From the NCBI GenBank assembly GCA_965601455.1, contig OZ271831.1, positions 4,588,001 to 4,652,000 on the forward strand: a DNA stretch of 64,000 nt, read 5' to 3'. The notes beneath the pieces were generated by a model that ran no database searches, had not been told where the DNA came from, and was given only the letters and a program-made list of their open reading frames with translations. The DNA comes from JANQEU01 sp965601455 (lineage in GTDB: Bacteria > Bacteroidota > Bacteroidia > Cytophagales > Cyclobacteriaceae). The translations under genes and the position numbers were made by a program. This document shows, in pieces, positions 36,597 through 46,197 of this stretch. Every line of letters begins with the position of its first letter. The first letter of the stretch is position 1.

Positions 36597-39011
36597 ATGA
36601 AGTGGGCCGAACTAGTTGAAATCTTAGATCATCATCAAGCCATCTCACCAAATCAGGACGCTGTAATCCAGAAGCTAAGCACAAATTCGCGGTTTGCTCA
36701 AGAGGAAAACAAGTCTTTATTCCTGGCAATTGAAGGTGATCAGCATGACGGCCATGACTTCATCGAAGAGATGCACCTGGCTGGTTGTAGAAACTTCATT
36801 GTCGAAAAAGAAATTGCAGTTAATAGTTTTATCGATTCGAATTTTCTCATAGTTGGATCATCCGTAAAATGTCTACAGCAAATTGCTACCCTCCATCGCC
36901 AGAGTTTTGATGTCCCTGTTATAGGAATTACCGGGTCAAATGGAAAGACGACGGTAAAAGAGTGGCTTTCCATTATTCTAGGTCAACAACAGGTTATAAC
37001 GAAAAGTCCGAAAAGCTATAATTCACAAATAGGGGTTCCTTTATCTATTTGGCAGTTGAGTAATCGTACAGAAATTGGAATTTTTGAAGCGGGTATTAGC
37101 AAGGATGGGGAAATGGAACGACTAGAGCGCATTATTCAACCAACAATTGGGATTTTCACATCACTCGGTCAAGCACATGCTGATGGGTTTACTTCTACCC
37201 GTGAGAAACTGATGGAAAAAGCAAAATTATTTCTCAATTGCAATAAACTCATCTACTCCTCGGACAATCCGATGGTGGCGGAAACTCTTGGAACACTGTA
37301 TCCAAAAAAATCAATTACATGGTCAAAAACTGATGCAGTTGCTGACTACCAGTATAAGGTTTCTTCCAATTCGGTGAAACTCTTGAAAGAGAATACTGCT
37401 TTTAGTTTTTCGCTTCCATTTGATTTTGAAATTTGGGTCGATAATGCCCTGCATGTAATCACTGCGGCGCTTGAGCTTGGTTATCAGATGGATGATATCC
37501 AAAGGGGATTACAACAGCTAAAACCTGTTGAGATGCGGTTGCAGGTTAAAGAAGGACGAAATGGAACTTACATAATCGATGATACCTACAATAATGATCT
37601 TCAAGCACTCGAAATTGCACTCGATTTCCTCCGTCAGCAGAAGCAGAGATCGAGAAAAACAGTAGTCATATCCGATCTCCTTCAATCCGGCCTCCCTGAT
37701 GAGGAGCTTTATGAAAGAGTCTCCGAATTGCTGAGAAGACATCAGGTTGACCGGTTAATTGGAGTTGGTGAAAAGATCTTCAATCTTCCGGATTTTGGCG
37801 GGGAAACTGAGTTCTTTAAAACCACCATGGACCTTCTGCGGCAACCTCCGTCGTTTCAGGATGAAATGATATTGGTAAAGGGTGCTAGACCTTTTGAATT
37901 GGAACGATTTGTGAAAATTCTTCAATTCAAAAATCACAGAACAGAGCTTAGAATAAACTTTGAAGCACTCAGATATAATCTAAATCAGTATAGAAGTTTT
38001 GTAGAGAAGAATACAAAAATAATGGCCATGGTCAAAGCTTTTGCCTATGGAGGTGGTAGCCATGAAATCGCCAATTTCCTACAATTTCATGGTGTGGATT
38101 ACCTGGGTGTCGCTTATGTCGATGAAGGTATCGGATTGAGAGATCACGGCATCAACTTACCTATCATGGTAATGAACCCCGATCAGGAAAACCTGAGCTT
38201 AATTTTCGAATATCGTCTAGAACCTGAAATCTATAGTGTCCAACTATTGAAACAACTGATTTCGATGCAAAAACCAGTCTCCATTCACCTAAAAATAGAA
38301 ACTGGTATGAACCGATTAGGCCTTGATGAGAAAGAGCTTAAACAGGTATTAAATCTATTGGCTCAAAATCCAGAGGTGAGGGTAGTAGGTGTATTTACTC
38401 ATTTATCGAGCTCAGAGGACCATAATCAAGATGAATTTACCGAGCAACAGGTAAGTCTTTTTGAAAAAAGAATTGAATTGATCGAAAAATCAATTGGATA
38501 CATTCCGATTAGGCATGTATTGAATTCAAGTGGTATAGTTCGTTGGAAAAACTACCATTTTGATATGGTGCGTATGGGGATTGGTCTGTATGGATTTGAC
38601 GCCACAAGAACCTTGAACCTTCGTCCGGTGAGTACTTTAGTTTCTCGTATTTCACAGATAAAGGAAGTAGAAAAAGGAGAAACAGTGGGCTACAATCGTA
38701 AAGGAGTGATCAAACAGAAGTCAAAAGTCGCGACCATTGAAATTGGATATGCTGATGGATTAATTAGAGCGCTAGGAAATGGAAAGGGTAAGATTAATGT
38801 AAAGGGGACCCTGTGCCCAATTATAGGAAATATATGCATGGATATGACCATGATCGATGTGACCGGCGTCAATTGTTCTGAAGGTGAAATGGTGAAAATA
38901 TTTGGGGATAAACCGACCGTGGAAGAAGTGGCCTCGTGGGCTGGAACAATACCCTATGAAATATTAACAAACGTGAAAGCACGTGTTCAAAGAGTATATC
39001 ATTCAGAATAA
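36597..39011 (+). CDS. Bifunctional MurF-alanine racemase fusion
   Basis: This 804-aa fusion has MurF ligase in the N-terminal half (ATP loop GITGSNGKTTVKEW near 112-125, then DDTYNNDLQALE near 329) and alanine racemase in the C-terminal half (from about 450). The racemase PLP Lys is in MVKAFAYGGG near residue 480. It supplies D-alanine and adds D-Ala-D-Ala to UDP-MurNAc-tripeptide in one polypeptide. The fusion is known from Bacteroidota. Standalone Alr enzymes usually read VKANAYGHG at the Lys, so this loop is slightly divergent. Confidence 0.95.
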   Translation: MKWAELVEILDHHQAISPNQDAVIQKLSTNSRFAQEENKSLFLAIEGDQHDGHDFIEEMHLAGCRNFIVEKEIAVNSFIDSNFLIVGSSVKCLQQIATLHRQSFDVPVIGITGSNGKTTVKEWLSIILGQQQVITKSPKSYNSQIGVPLSIWQLSNRTEIGIFEAGISKDGEMERLERIIQPTIGIFTSLGQAHADGFTSTREKLMEKAKLFLNCNKLIYSSDNPMVAETLGTLYPKKSITWSKTDAVADYQYKVSSNSVKLLKENTAFSFSLPFDFEIWVDNALHVITAALELGYQMDDIQRGLQQLKPVEMRLQVKEGRNGTYIIDDTYNNDLQALEIALDFLRQQKQRSRKTVVISDLLQSGLPDEELYERVSELLRRHQVDRLIGVGEKIFNLPDFGGETEFFKTTMDLLRQPPSFQDEMILVKGARPFELERFVKILQFKNHRTELRINFEALRYNLNQYRSFVEKNTKIMAMVKAFAYGGGSHEIANFLQFHGVDYLGVAYVDEGIGLRDHGINLPIMVMNPDQENLSLIFEYRLEPEIYSVQLLKQLISMQKPVSIHLKIETGMNRLGLDEKELKQVLNLLAQNPEVRVVGVFTHLSSSEDHNQDEFTEQQVSLFEKRIELIEKSIGYIPIRHVLNSSGIVRWKNYHFDMVRMGIGLYGFDATRTLNLRPVSTLVSRISQIKEVEKGETVGYNRKGVIKQKSKVATIEIGYADGLIRALGNGKGKINVKGTLCPIIGNICMDMTMIDVTGVNCSEGEMVKIFGDKPTVEEVASWAGTIPYEILTNVKARVQRVYHSE

Positions 39012-39170
39012 TTAGCCACCACAGCCTAGATTTTTCTTAAACTGATGAGCGAATTGATCAGCAGAAGTGACATACTCATCATCGTCAACCGAATGATCCT
39101 GTTTTGATTTACCTTTACGGTCTTTCGATTTTTGTTCAATGTTGGAATCCTTTACACGCCTTTTTTCCAT
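39012..39170 (-). CDS. Candidate small protein with GCGG C-terminus, overlapping the hydroxylase start
   Basis: A minus-strand ORF of 52 aa fills the gap between murF-alr and the hydroxylase gene and overlaps the latter's first 32 bases. The N-terminal half is Lys/Arg/Asp-rich and the C-terminal half reads YVTSADQFAHQFKKNLGCGG. A purine stretch AGAAGG abuts the ATG. The composition looks coding rather than random, but it is too short to recognise a family, and the 5' overlap with a divergent gene is unusual. Either ORF may start further in than drawn. Confidence 0.5.
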   Translation of the reverse strand: MEKRRVKDSNIEQKSKDRKGKSKQDHSVDDDEYVTSADQFAHQFKKNLGCGG

Positions 39171-39915
39171 CCTTCTGCTAAGGTACTTCATAATTGCAGG
39201 AATCTTTTTTATAGTGTTTTACATACTCCTGAAAAATCAATGGGTTTATAAAAAAATTCAACAAAGATTTCCAAAGACCAGTGACTATCAACGTGAGGTA
39301 TTACTCTCCATTCAAACTACTTTGATTTTCGCCGTCATCGGAATTACCGTTGCTCACCCAGATCTTTTGAGGCCGTATACATTTTTATACAGCGAGATCA
39401 ATTCGATGGGTTGGGGCTATTTTTTCTTCAGTTTCATCTTGATGATCTTTATACATGACACATATTTCTATTGGATGCATCGACTGATGCACACCAGGTG
39501 GGGTATGAAATACATACATGTCAGTCATCATAAGAGTACGAACCCATCGCCATGGGCGGCATTTTCGTTCCATCCGTTTGAAGCCGTTATAGAAGCTGGA
39601 ATTCTATTGGTCTTTGCCTTTTCTTTTCCTGTCCATTCCTTAGCTCTTTTTTTGTTTATGATTTTTATGACCCTTTATAACGTTTACGGCCACCTGGGCT
39701 GGGAACTCTATCCAAAAGGATTTCATAAAACGACCCTTGGAAAATGGATTAATACATCAGTAAATCATAACCTCCATCATAAAAGATTTAGTGGGAATTA
39801 CGGTTTATATTTCCTTATATGGGATCGAGTAATGGGTACCATACGTGAAGACTATGATGAGACTTTTGAAGAAGTCACGAATCGTCAACCTGATCAGATG
39901 GCAATAAACCAATAG
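39139..39915 (+). CDS. Fatty acid hydroxylase / sterol desaturase family membrane enzyme
   Basis: This 258-aa protein has about four membrane segments and the eight-His di-iron pattern: HDTYFYWMH, HVSHH and NHNLHH, plus HP in FSFHPFEA. The family hydroxylates or desaturates lipids, and its bacterial members act on fatty acids, sterols or carotenoids. Substrate unknown. No other ATG is available near the N-terminus, so the start is kept despite the overlap with a minus-strand small ORF. Confidence 0.9.
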   Translation: MLESFTRLFSILLLRYFIIAGIFFIVFYILLKNQWVYKKIQQRFPKTSDYQREVLLSIQTTLIFAVIGITVAHPDLLRPYTFLYSEINSMGWGYFFFSFILMIFIHDTYFYWMHRLMHTRWGMKYIHVSHHKSTNPSPWAAFSFHPFEAVIEAGILLVFAFSFPVHSLALFLFMIFMTLYNVYGHLGWELYPKGFHKTTLGKWINTSVNHNLHHKRFSGNYGLYFLIWDRVMGTIREDYDETFEEVTNRQPDQMAINQ

Positions 39916-39920
39916 ATGAG

Positions 39921-41057
39921 ATGAAGGATTTGACTAATACCAGAATCGGAGTCCTAGGAGGTGGACAACTAGGGAGGATGATGATTCAGTCAGGAATTGA
40001 TTTCAACTTGGACATTGCTGTGATGGACCCTAATCCTGAAGCTCCGTGCGCTTCCTTAACGGCAAATTTCACAACTGGTGATCTGAAGAGTTATGACGAC
40101 GTCATGGCTTTTGGTAAAGACTTAGACCTGATTACTATTGAAATTGAGCATGTAAACACAAAGGCGCTTTCCGACCTGCAAAAACAGGGGAAAAAAGTAT
40201 TTCCACAACCCGAAATAATTGAACTCATTCAGGACAAAAGAAAGCAGAAAACTTTCTACAAGTCCAACCGTTTACCCACTGCAGATTTTGTGCTCATTGA
40301 GAATCGTGAAGAACTAAGACAAAAAACAGATCTACTCCCGGCGGTAAACAAATTAGGAAAAGAAGGATATGATGGCAGAGGTGTTCAGATCATAAGAAAT
40401 GAGATGGAAGTCGAGCTAGGTTTTGATGCTCCAGGACTACTCGAAACCCTGGTTGATTTTGAGAAAGAAATAAGTGTAATCGTTTCCAGGAACGAGCAAG
40501 GTCAGGTCAGTACTTTCCCAGTGGTTGAACTTGTTTTTCACCCAACAGCTAACCTAGTAGAGTTTTTATTTTCTCCTGCAAAAATATCAGAGGAGACCAG
40601 TCAAAAAGCCAGTGAAATTGCTGTAGAGGTCATTGAAAAACTAGGTATGGTGGGTTTATTAGCTGTTGAAATGTTTGTTACCAAAGAGGGAGAAATTCTC
40701 ATTAATGAAATTGCACCAAGGACTCACAACAGTGGTCATCAAACGATCGAAGCCAATCATACCTCTCAGTTTGAACAACACATACGTTCCATTCTTGGAT
40801 TACCTCCGGGGGAAACTAATTATCGAATGCCTTCAGCTATGGTTAATCTTCTGGGTGAAGAAGGATATACAGGTCAGGCAAAGTATCAAGGCTTGAATGA
40901 CCTGCTAGCATTGTCAAATGTTCATTTGCATCTCTACGGCAAAAAAATGACAAAACCCTATCGGAAAATGGGTCATATAACTGTTACCGGCAATACATCG
41001 GAAGAGGTACAGGAGAAAGCAAGAATAGTAAAAGACATTATCAAAGTAATTGCATGA
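39921..41057 (+). CDS. purK: 5-(carboxyamino)imidazole ribonucleotide synthase
   Basis: This 378-aa ATP-grasp enzyme makes N5-CAIR from AIR, bicarbonate and ATP in purine synthesis. It has the N-terminal IGVLGGGQLGRMM, the ATP-grasp strand KLGKEGYDGRGVQII near residue 148, and NEIAPRTHNSGHQTIEA near 262. The stop overlaps the purE start (ATGA), so the two are translationally coupled. Confidence 0.97.
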   Translation: MKDLTNTRIGVLGGGQLGRMMIQSGIDFNLDIAVMDPNPEAPCASLTANFTTGDLKSYDDVMAFGKDLDLITIEIEHVNTKALSDLQKQGKKVFPQPEIIELIQDKRKQKTFYKSNRLPTADFVLIENREELRQKTDLLPAVNKLGKEGYDGRGVQIIRNEMEVELGFDAPGLLETLVDFEKEISVIVSRNEQGQVSTFPVVELVFHPTANLVEFLFSPAKISEETSQKASEIAVEVIEKLGMVGLLAVEMFVTKEGEILINEIAPRTHNSGHQTIEANHTSQFEQHIRSILGLPPGETNYRMPSAMVNLLGEEGYTGQAKYQGLNDLLALSNVHLHLYGKKMTKPYRKMGHITVTGNTSEEVQEKARIVKDIIKVIA

Positions 41058-41581
41058 AAGAGAGTGTTCAAGTAGGAATTATCATGGGGAGTCAATCAGA
41101 TTTACGAGTGATGTCTGAGGCCGCCAAGATTCTGGAAAGCTTTAAAATCGAAACTGAGGTTACAGTGGTGTCCGCACATAGAACTCCTGATCGAATGTTT
41201 GAATATGCAAAAAAAGCCAAATCACGTGGACTTAAAGTGATCATCGCTGGTGCTGGTGGAGCAGCTCATCTTCCGGGAATGGTGGCATCATTGACAACAT
41301 TACCTGTCATTGGTGTTCCTATACATTCCAGCAACTCAATTGACGGTTGGGATTCCGTTCTCTCTATTCTGCAAATGCCAGGGGGTGTTCCCGTAGCCAC
41401 GGTAGCTTTGGATGGGGCCAAAAATGCTGGAATTCTTGCAGCACAGATTATTGGAAGTCACGACGAGGCGGTAAGTACTCGATTGGTGAATTACAAGAAA
41501 GAATTGACTGAAAAAGTTGACGAAATGGTTAAATCCATTGAAGAAAATGGCTGGAGGGGAAAGTCTATTGGATTCAAATAA
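41054..41581 (+). CDS. purE: N5-carboxyaminoimidazole ribonucleotide mutase
   Basis: This 175-aa class I PurE converts N5-CAIR to CAIR. It has GIIMGSQSDLRVM (9-21), VVSAHRTPDRM with the catalytic His near residue 46, and AGAGGAAHLPGMVAS. The partner PurK is directly upstream with a 4-base overlap, as expected for the class I route. Confidence 0.97.
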   Translation: MKESVQVGIIMGSQSDLRVMSEAAKILESFKIETEVTVVSAHRTPDRMFEYAKKAKSRGLKVIIAGAGGAAHLPGMVASLTTLPVIGVPIHSSNSIDGWDSVLSILQMPGGVPVATVALDGAKNAGILAAQIIGSHDEAVSTRLVNYKKELTEKVDEMVKSIEENGWRGKSIGFK

Positions 41582-41604
41582 TTTTTCGATATGGTCCCTC
41601 CCAT

Positions 41605-41862
41605 ATGGAATTCCAAAAGGATTTGGCTAAATTCAAGATTTCAATGTCGTTAATTTACATAGACATACTATTCTGCATCATCACTTATGCCATTTTAATG
41701 GGAATTATTCTTTGGCAAAAGCAGAGAAATCCCCCTTCTGATGGCGATAATGACGATGATGGTGGCATGCATGTGTGGACAGAACCCGACCTGGATCTCC
41801 CACCCGGTGTATGTCTACCTACCGACGGACCTACTATCAGGAAAGAAGAGTTGGTAGAATAA
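41605..41862 (+). CDS. Small membrane protein with acidic and proline-rich tail
   Basis: This protein has 85 aa from the ATG at 41605, or 72 aa from the ATG at 41644. One membrane segment (about residues 17-37) is followed by a basic patch, an acidic DGDNDDDGG run and a DLDLPPGVCLP tail. It resembles small conserved Cytophagales proteins of unknown function. It follows purE by 23 bases and is convergent with the FKBP lipoprotein gene. Confidence 0.65.
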   Translation: MEFQKDLAKFKISMSLIYIDILFCIITYAILMGIILWQKQRNPPSDGDNDDDGGMHVWTEPDLDLPPGVCLPTDGPTIRKEELVE

Positions 41863-41867
41863 CTCTC

Positions 41868-42740
41868 TTACTCAAGAACATCAACAAGAGTTACCTCAAA
41901 CACAAGAGTGCTATTTGGTGGAATAGGACCGACTTCCTGTGGTCCGTATCCATAATCTGAATATATAATCATCAATATGGTACCCCCCTCCTTTACCAAA
42001 GGCATGAGAGCCTTCCAGCCGTCTATGAGATCCGACAACCTAAATAGAGCCTCGGTGCCTGAGTCAAAAACTTCATCGTCTACCAGTGTTCTTCCCTCAT
42101 AGTCGACGATTATGGCACTTTCAGCCGTGGGGGATTCACCTTCTCCTTCTTCAAGCATCACATAAAAAAGTCCGGATATTGAATCTCTCTTAGCATCTAA
42201 TTCATTCACCTCAATGTATTCATTTACCAAAAGTCGTTCGTAACCGCGCTGGTTGAATACATCGTGAAGTTCCACGTCAAATTCAAGTGTAGAATTTGGA
42301 GGTACTGCTCCCTCAAGTGCTGTGTTTTCCCCAAAACCGTAAAAGGATGGTATGTACATGCGGATTCTTCCTCCCGCTTCTATTTGAGGCAATAGTATTC
42401 GCCAGCCACTAATCAGGCCATACATTGGATAGTAGACACTATCTTCTTCAATAAAATTTGTCCCACTCCCAAGGATGCTACCGTTAAAAGTCACGTTTAC
42501 CCAGGCACTATCGTATGCTGCAGGGCCATCTCCCATCTCTTCAATCACATAATACAGTCCAAACAAACTGTCTCTTTGAAAAGAAAAACCATTATCAATC
42601 AGATAGTTCTCAATCTCTTTTTGTTCTTTCTCGTATTGCTCCGGATCCGCCAGATCCTCCTCGCCGCTACGAAAGCAGGAGACCAATACTGACGAAGATA
42701 GTACTATCAAAAGCAGAAAAAATTTACCAACAATTCTCAT
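41868..42740 (-). CDS. Lipoprotein with two FKBP-type domains
   Basis: This 290-aa protein has a lipoprotein signal ending VLVSC (Cys22). Two FKBP-like domains follow. Both contain LFYV or LYYV-type entry strands, a SGWRILLPQI or DGWKALMPLV segment, and a closing PPNSTL-FDVEL or PPNSTLVFEVTL strand. The second domain keeps more of the usual loop (YGYGPQEVGPIPPNS). Likely a periplasmic or outer-membrane folding helper. It lies 6 bases downstream of another lipoprotein gene and is probably co-transcribed with it and gpmI. Confidence 0.88.
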   Translation of the reverse strand: MRIVGKFFLLLIVLSSSVLVSCFRSGEEDLADPEQYEKEQKEIENYLIDNGFSFQRDSLFGLYYVIEEMGDGPAAYDSAWVNVTFNGSILGSGTNFIEEDSVYYPMYGLISGWRILLPQIEAGGRIRMYIPSFYGFGENTALEGAVPPNSTLEFDVELHDVFNQRGYERLLVNEYIEVNELDAKRDSISGLFYVMLEEGEGESPTAESAIIVDYEGRTLVDDEVFDSGTEALFRLSDLIDGWKALMPLVKEGGTILMIIYSDYGYGPQEVGPIPPNSTLVFEVTLVDVLE

Positions 42741-42746
42741 ATTCCT

Positions 42747-43304
42747 CTAATTAATCATTTGTGCCACCACTGAAAATCTGGTAGTATCCTGAAGGATCAT
42801 CTTTTGAAACCCCTCGATCTCGTACCCCTCTAATATTCCTGATTCGAATTTCATCAAGTAATACCTTGAAACCGTATAAATTGATCTGGCTTTGTCATCC
42901 ACAAATGCGCCAGAAATCTGGCGAATATCGCCATTTTCATTCAATTCTATTGTGACATACTCCACCGGAGATTTTTCCCCAACCTTTCGGCTATACGTAG
43001 TGGAGTTTCCTTCGCGGTTGACTTCATAGGAACCAACATAACTGGGGACATTAAGATCCAGATCACGAAAAACCATCAACTCCTGTGCCAAGTAGGCAGA
43101 ATCAAATTTTATCATCTGCTCCTCATTTTCATCTCCGATTCGAACCTGCTTAAGAAGCTGAACATCTTTAGCAAGCAATACCCCAATCTGAGTATTTATA
43201 ATAGAATCAACGGACAAATAGTTTTCCTTGACCCCTCTTCTTGGAACGGTTGATTCACAGGCTAGGAAAAAAAAAGTAAGACCCAGTACAGCTATAATTC
43301 TCAT
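42747..43304 (-). CDS. Hypothetical lipoprotein
   Basis: This 185-aa protein has a lipoprotein signal ending FFLAC (Cys16). The body is predicted helical at first (residues 25-75), then beta-rich. I recognise no family. The start overlaps the gpmI stop by one base, so it is translated with gpmI and followed by the FKBP lipoprotein. Confidence 0.75.
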   Translation of the reverse strand: MRIIAVLGLTFFFLACESTVPRRGVKENYLSVDSIINTQIGVLLAKDVQLLKQVRIGDENEEQMIKFDSAYLAQELMVFRDLDLNVPSYVGSYEVNREGNSTTYSRKVGEKSPVEYVTIELNENGDIRQISGAFVDDKARSIYTVSRYYLMKFESGILEGYEIEGFQKMILQDTTRFSVVAQMIN

Positions 43305-44827
43305 TATTCTACAAGCACATTGCCTGACATCTCCGGAGGTATCTCCACGCCCATCAACTTCAAAATAGTAGGTGCAAGGTCACCTAGTTTTCCGTCCTGT
43401 AGTTTCCCATTGTAATCCTTGTCCACCAATATGCAAGGAACCGGATTGGTGGTGTGGGCAGTATGTGGACTTCCATCCGGATTCACCATTATGTCAGAAT
43501 TTCCATGATCAGCGATAATTATCGTTGAATAACCATGATCAAGAGCAGTAGACACCACCGCATTTGCACATTGATCAACGGTTTCACAGGCAATAACAGC
43601 AGCCTCAAAAACACCCGTATGACCTACCATATCAGGATTAGCAAAATTCAGGCAAACGAAGTCAACTTCTTCCCTTTCTAATTCCGGAATAATTGCATCT
43701 CGAATATCCCGGGCACTCATTTCTGGTTGAAGGTCGTAGGTTGCTACTTTTGGCGAAGGACAAAGCAATCTTTTTTCACCATCAAATTCCAATTCTCGCC
43801 CGCCGGAAAAGAAGAATGTCACATGTGGATACTTTTCAGTCTCAGCAATTCTGATCTGTTTTTTATTGGCCTTCTCCAAAACTTCACCTAATGTCATCCG
43901 GAGATTGTCTTTCCCATAAACCACGTGTACTTTTTCAAAGGTATCGTCGTAGTTAGTCATCGTCAGGTAATAGAGATTCATTTTGCTCATCCCCTGATCC
44001 GGAAAGTCTTCCTGAGTTAAAACTTGCGTGATTTGTCGCCCTCTGTCGGTTCTGAAGTTGAAACACATAACTACATCACCCTCCTTAATGAGTCCGATTG
44101 GATCCCCTTGATCGTCGGTATTTATAATTGGTTTAATGAATTCATCAGTCACTCCTTGATCATAAGATTCTTTGACGGCTTCACTAACATCTGTTACCCG
44201 TTTACCCTCACCGTTAATTATTGCATCGTAAGCCAATTTGACCCTTTCCCATCTTTTGTCACGATCCATCGCATAATATCGCCCTGTTACTGAAGCAATT
44301 TTTCCAGTCGATTTGGTCATTGTGTGCTGCACCTCATCTAAAAACTTAACTCCACTTTTTGGATCACAATCTCTTCCATCTGTAAAAGCATGAACATATA
44401 CATTTTCCAGTCCATATTCATGAGCGGCTTCGAGTAATCCCTTTAGGTGATCAATATGACTGTGAACGCCTCCATCAGAGACTAAACCTATCAAATGAAA
44501 AGATTTTCCATGTGACTTGGCTTGCTCGAAAGCACCTTGTAACACTTCATTCTTTGCTAATGAACCATCTTTTACAGCATTACTAATCTTCACAAGGTCT
44601 TGATAGACTATTCTTCCGGCCCCCAAATTCATATGTCCAACTTCTGAATTCCCCATCTGACCTTCAGGTAAACCTACGGCTAATCCAGATGCCTCCAGCG
44701 TACTATGAGAGTAAGACTCGTAAAGACTATCCACAAATGGAGTATTGGCAGTATCTATAGCAGAGACGGATGGATCCTTTGCAATGCCCCAACCGTCAAG
44801 TATCATTAAGATGACTTTCTTATTCAT
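43304..44827 (-). CDS. gpmI: Cofactor-independent phosphoglycerate mutase
   Basis: This 507-aa alkaline-phosphatase-fold enzyme interconverts 3- and 2-phosphoglycerate. The N-terminal metal motif ILMILDGWG, the nucleophile Ser61 in MGNSEVGHMNLGAGR, the HAFTDGRDCDP substrate loop and the C-terminal IADHGNSD and PHTAHTTNPVP metal motifs are all present. It is the first gene of a three-gene minus-strand unit. Confidence 0.97.
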   Translation of the reverse strand: MNKKVILMILDGWGIAKDPSVSAIDTANTPFVDSLYESYSHSTLEASGLAVGLPEGQMGNSEVGHMNLGAGRIVYQDLVKISNAVKDGSLAKNEVLQGAFEQAKSHGKSFHLIGLVSDGGVHSHIDHLKGLLEAAHEYGLENVYVHAFTDGRDCDPKSGVKFLDEVQHTMTKSTGKIASVTGRYYAMDRDKRWERVKLAYDAIINGEGKRVTDVSEAVKESYDQGVTDEFIKPIINTDDQGDPIGLIKEGDVVMCFNFRTDRGRQITQVLTQEDFPDQGMSKMNLYYLTMTNYDDTFEKVHVVYGKDNLRMTLGEVLEKANKKQIRIAETEKYPHVTFFFSGGRELEFDGEKRLLCPSPKVATYDLQPEMSARDIRDAIIPELEREEVDFVCLNFANPDMVGHTGVFEAAVIACETVDQCANAVVSTALDHGYSTIIIADHGNSDIMVNPDGSPHTAHTTNPVPCILVDKDYNGKLQDGKLGDLAPTILKLMGVEIPPEMSGNVLVE

Positions 44828-44931
44828 TTGACAAATATAAGATTGAAATACCTGCTTGCGAGATGATTTCCATATTCGTATATTCCGATTTCAAAGGAAA
44901 TTGGCACAATTTCTGAAACCAACTACAACTA

Positions 44932-45312
44932 ATGATTAACACTATTTTACTTTTTTTCGGTCTTAGCCTTTTACCACTCCAGGAATCGGCAGTAGAAGAC
45001 ATTGGTACAGCCATTCGCAACGGCAGTGCCAGAGAACTTATCAAATACTGTGTTGAACGGGTTGAGATTGAAATTGATGGACAAAAATCAACTTACAGTA
45101 AGTCTCAGGCAGAGGCTGTATTTAAAGATTTTTTTTCCAACAACATCTCCAGGGGCTTTCGTTATGTGCATCAAGGGTCTTCACAAGCAGAAGGACTACG
45201 ATATGCTATTGGAAGTTACTCCGTTTCAGATGGCTCGTTCAGAGTTTATATGCTGTTAAAAAACAATAACAGTGGTTTTCTAATTGATACTATTTCGTTT
45301 ACACGAGAGTAA
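44932..45312 (+). CDS. DUF4783 protein
   Basis: This 126-aa exported protein has a short N-terminal signal (1-18) and a cone-shaped NTF2-like body containing GSARELIKYC...IEIDG and the KSQAEAVFKDFF stretch. It matches the DUF4783 family, which in Bacteroidota sits beside nadC as here, 20 bases upstream. The function is unknown. Confidence 0.88.
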   Translation: MINTILLFFGLSLLPLQESAVEDIGTAIRNGSARELIKYCVERVEIEIDGQKSTYSKSQAEAVFKDFFSNNISRGFRYVHQGSSQAEGLRYAIGSYSVSDGSFRVYMLLKNNNSGFLIDTISFTRE

Positions 45313-45332
45313 AGTCAAAAAACTTATCAACT

Positions 45333-46196
45333 ATGTTACCTGACTATATTACTAGGGAGCGTCTTGACCATTTTATTCAAGAAGCACTTTCTGAGGACCA
45401 TGGAGACGGTGATCATTCTTCATTGGGTAGTATCCCGGAGAATAGTGTGAAGCATGCTCAATTAATTGTGAAAGATGATGGAATTCTTGCAGGTGTAGAA
45501 TTGGCGAAGCTGATTTTCAGCCATGTTTCAACAGAAATACATTTTGAACAAGTTCTAACGGATGGATCTACGGTTTCAAATGAGGATATAGCTTTCAGGG
45601 TATCTGGTGATGCCAGACAAATACTTGGCACGGAGAGAATCGTTCTTAATTGCATGCAGCGAATGAGTGGCATAGCTACTTACACACACTACCTAAGCGG
45701 TTTGATTAAAGGCACAAATGCAAAACTGTTAGATACAAGAAAGACCACCCCAAACTTTCGTTTGGTGGAAAAATGGGCAGTTCTAATCGGTGGTGGAGTT
45801 AATCACAGGTATGGGCTGTTCGACATGATATTGTTGAAGGATAACCATGTAGACTATTGCGGAGGTATTGAACCGGCACTTAATTCGGTTAAAGAATACC
45901 TAGAAAAGAATGAGAAACAGCTCAAAATAGAAATTGAAGTGCGAAATTTGCGCGAATTAGATGAAGTCCTGGAATTAGGTGGTGTTCATCGGATTTTATT
46001 GGATAATATGCTTCCCTCGGATATGAAAACGGCCATAAATATGGTGGCAGGGAATTATGAGACCGAGGCTTCCGGTGGAATTACAGAAAAAAACATCAGG
46101 GAAATGGCAGAGACAGGGGTCGACTTCATTTCCGTTGGCGCCTTAACTCACTCCTATAAAAGCCTGGACATGAGTTTAAAAGCACTGAAAAAATAG
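45333..46196 (+). CDS. nadC: Quinolinate phosphoribosyltransferase (decarboxylating)
   Basis: This 287-aa enzyme makes nicotinate mononucleotide from quinolinate and PRPP. It has the N-terminal LSEDHGDGDHSS, the RKTTPNFRLVEKWAVLIGGGVNHRYGLFDMILLKDNH block (about residues 137-173) with substrate Arg, His and Lys, and the C-terminal GGITEKNI and SVGALTHS. It could use quinolinate made by the HAAO of the kynurenine locus 41 kb away as well as that from NadA/NadB, which are not in the window. Confidence 0.97.
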   Translation: MLPDYITRERLDHFIQEALSEDHGDGDHSSLGSIPENSVKHAQLIVKDDGILAGVELAKLIFSHVSTEIHFEQVLTDGSTVSNEDIAFRVSGDARQILGTERIVLNCMQRMSGIATYTHYLSGLIKGTNAKLLDTRKTTPNFRLVEKWAVLIGGGVNHRYGLFDMILLKDNHVDYCGGIEPALNSVKEYLEKNEKQLKIEIEVRNLRELDEVLELGGVHRILLDNMLPSDMKTAINMVAGNYETEASGGITEKNIREMAETGVDFISVGALTHSYKSLDMSLKALKK

Positions 46197-46197
46197 A

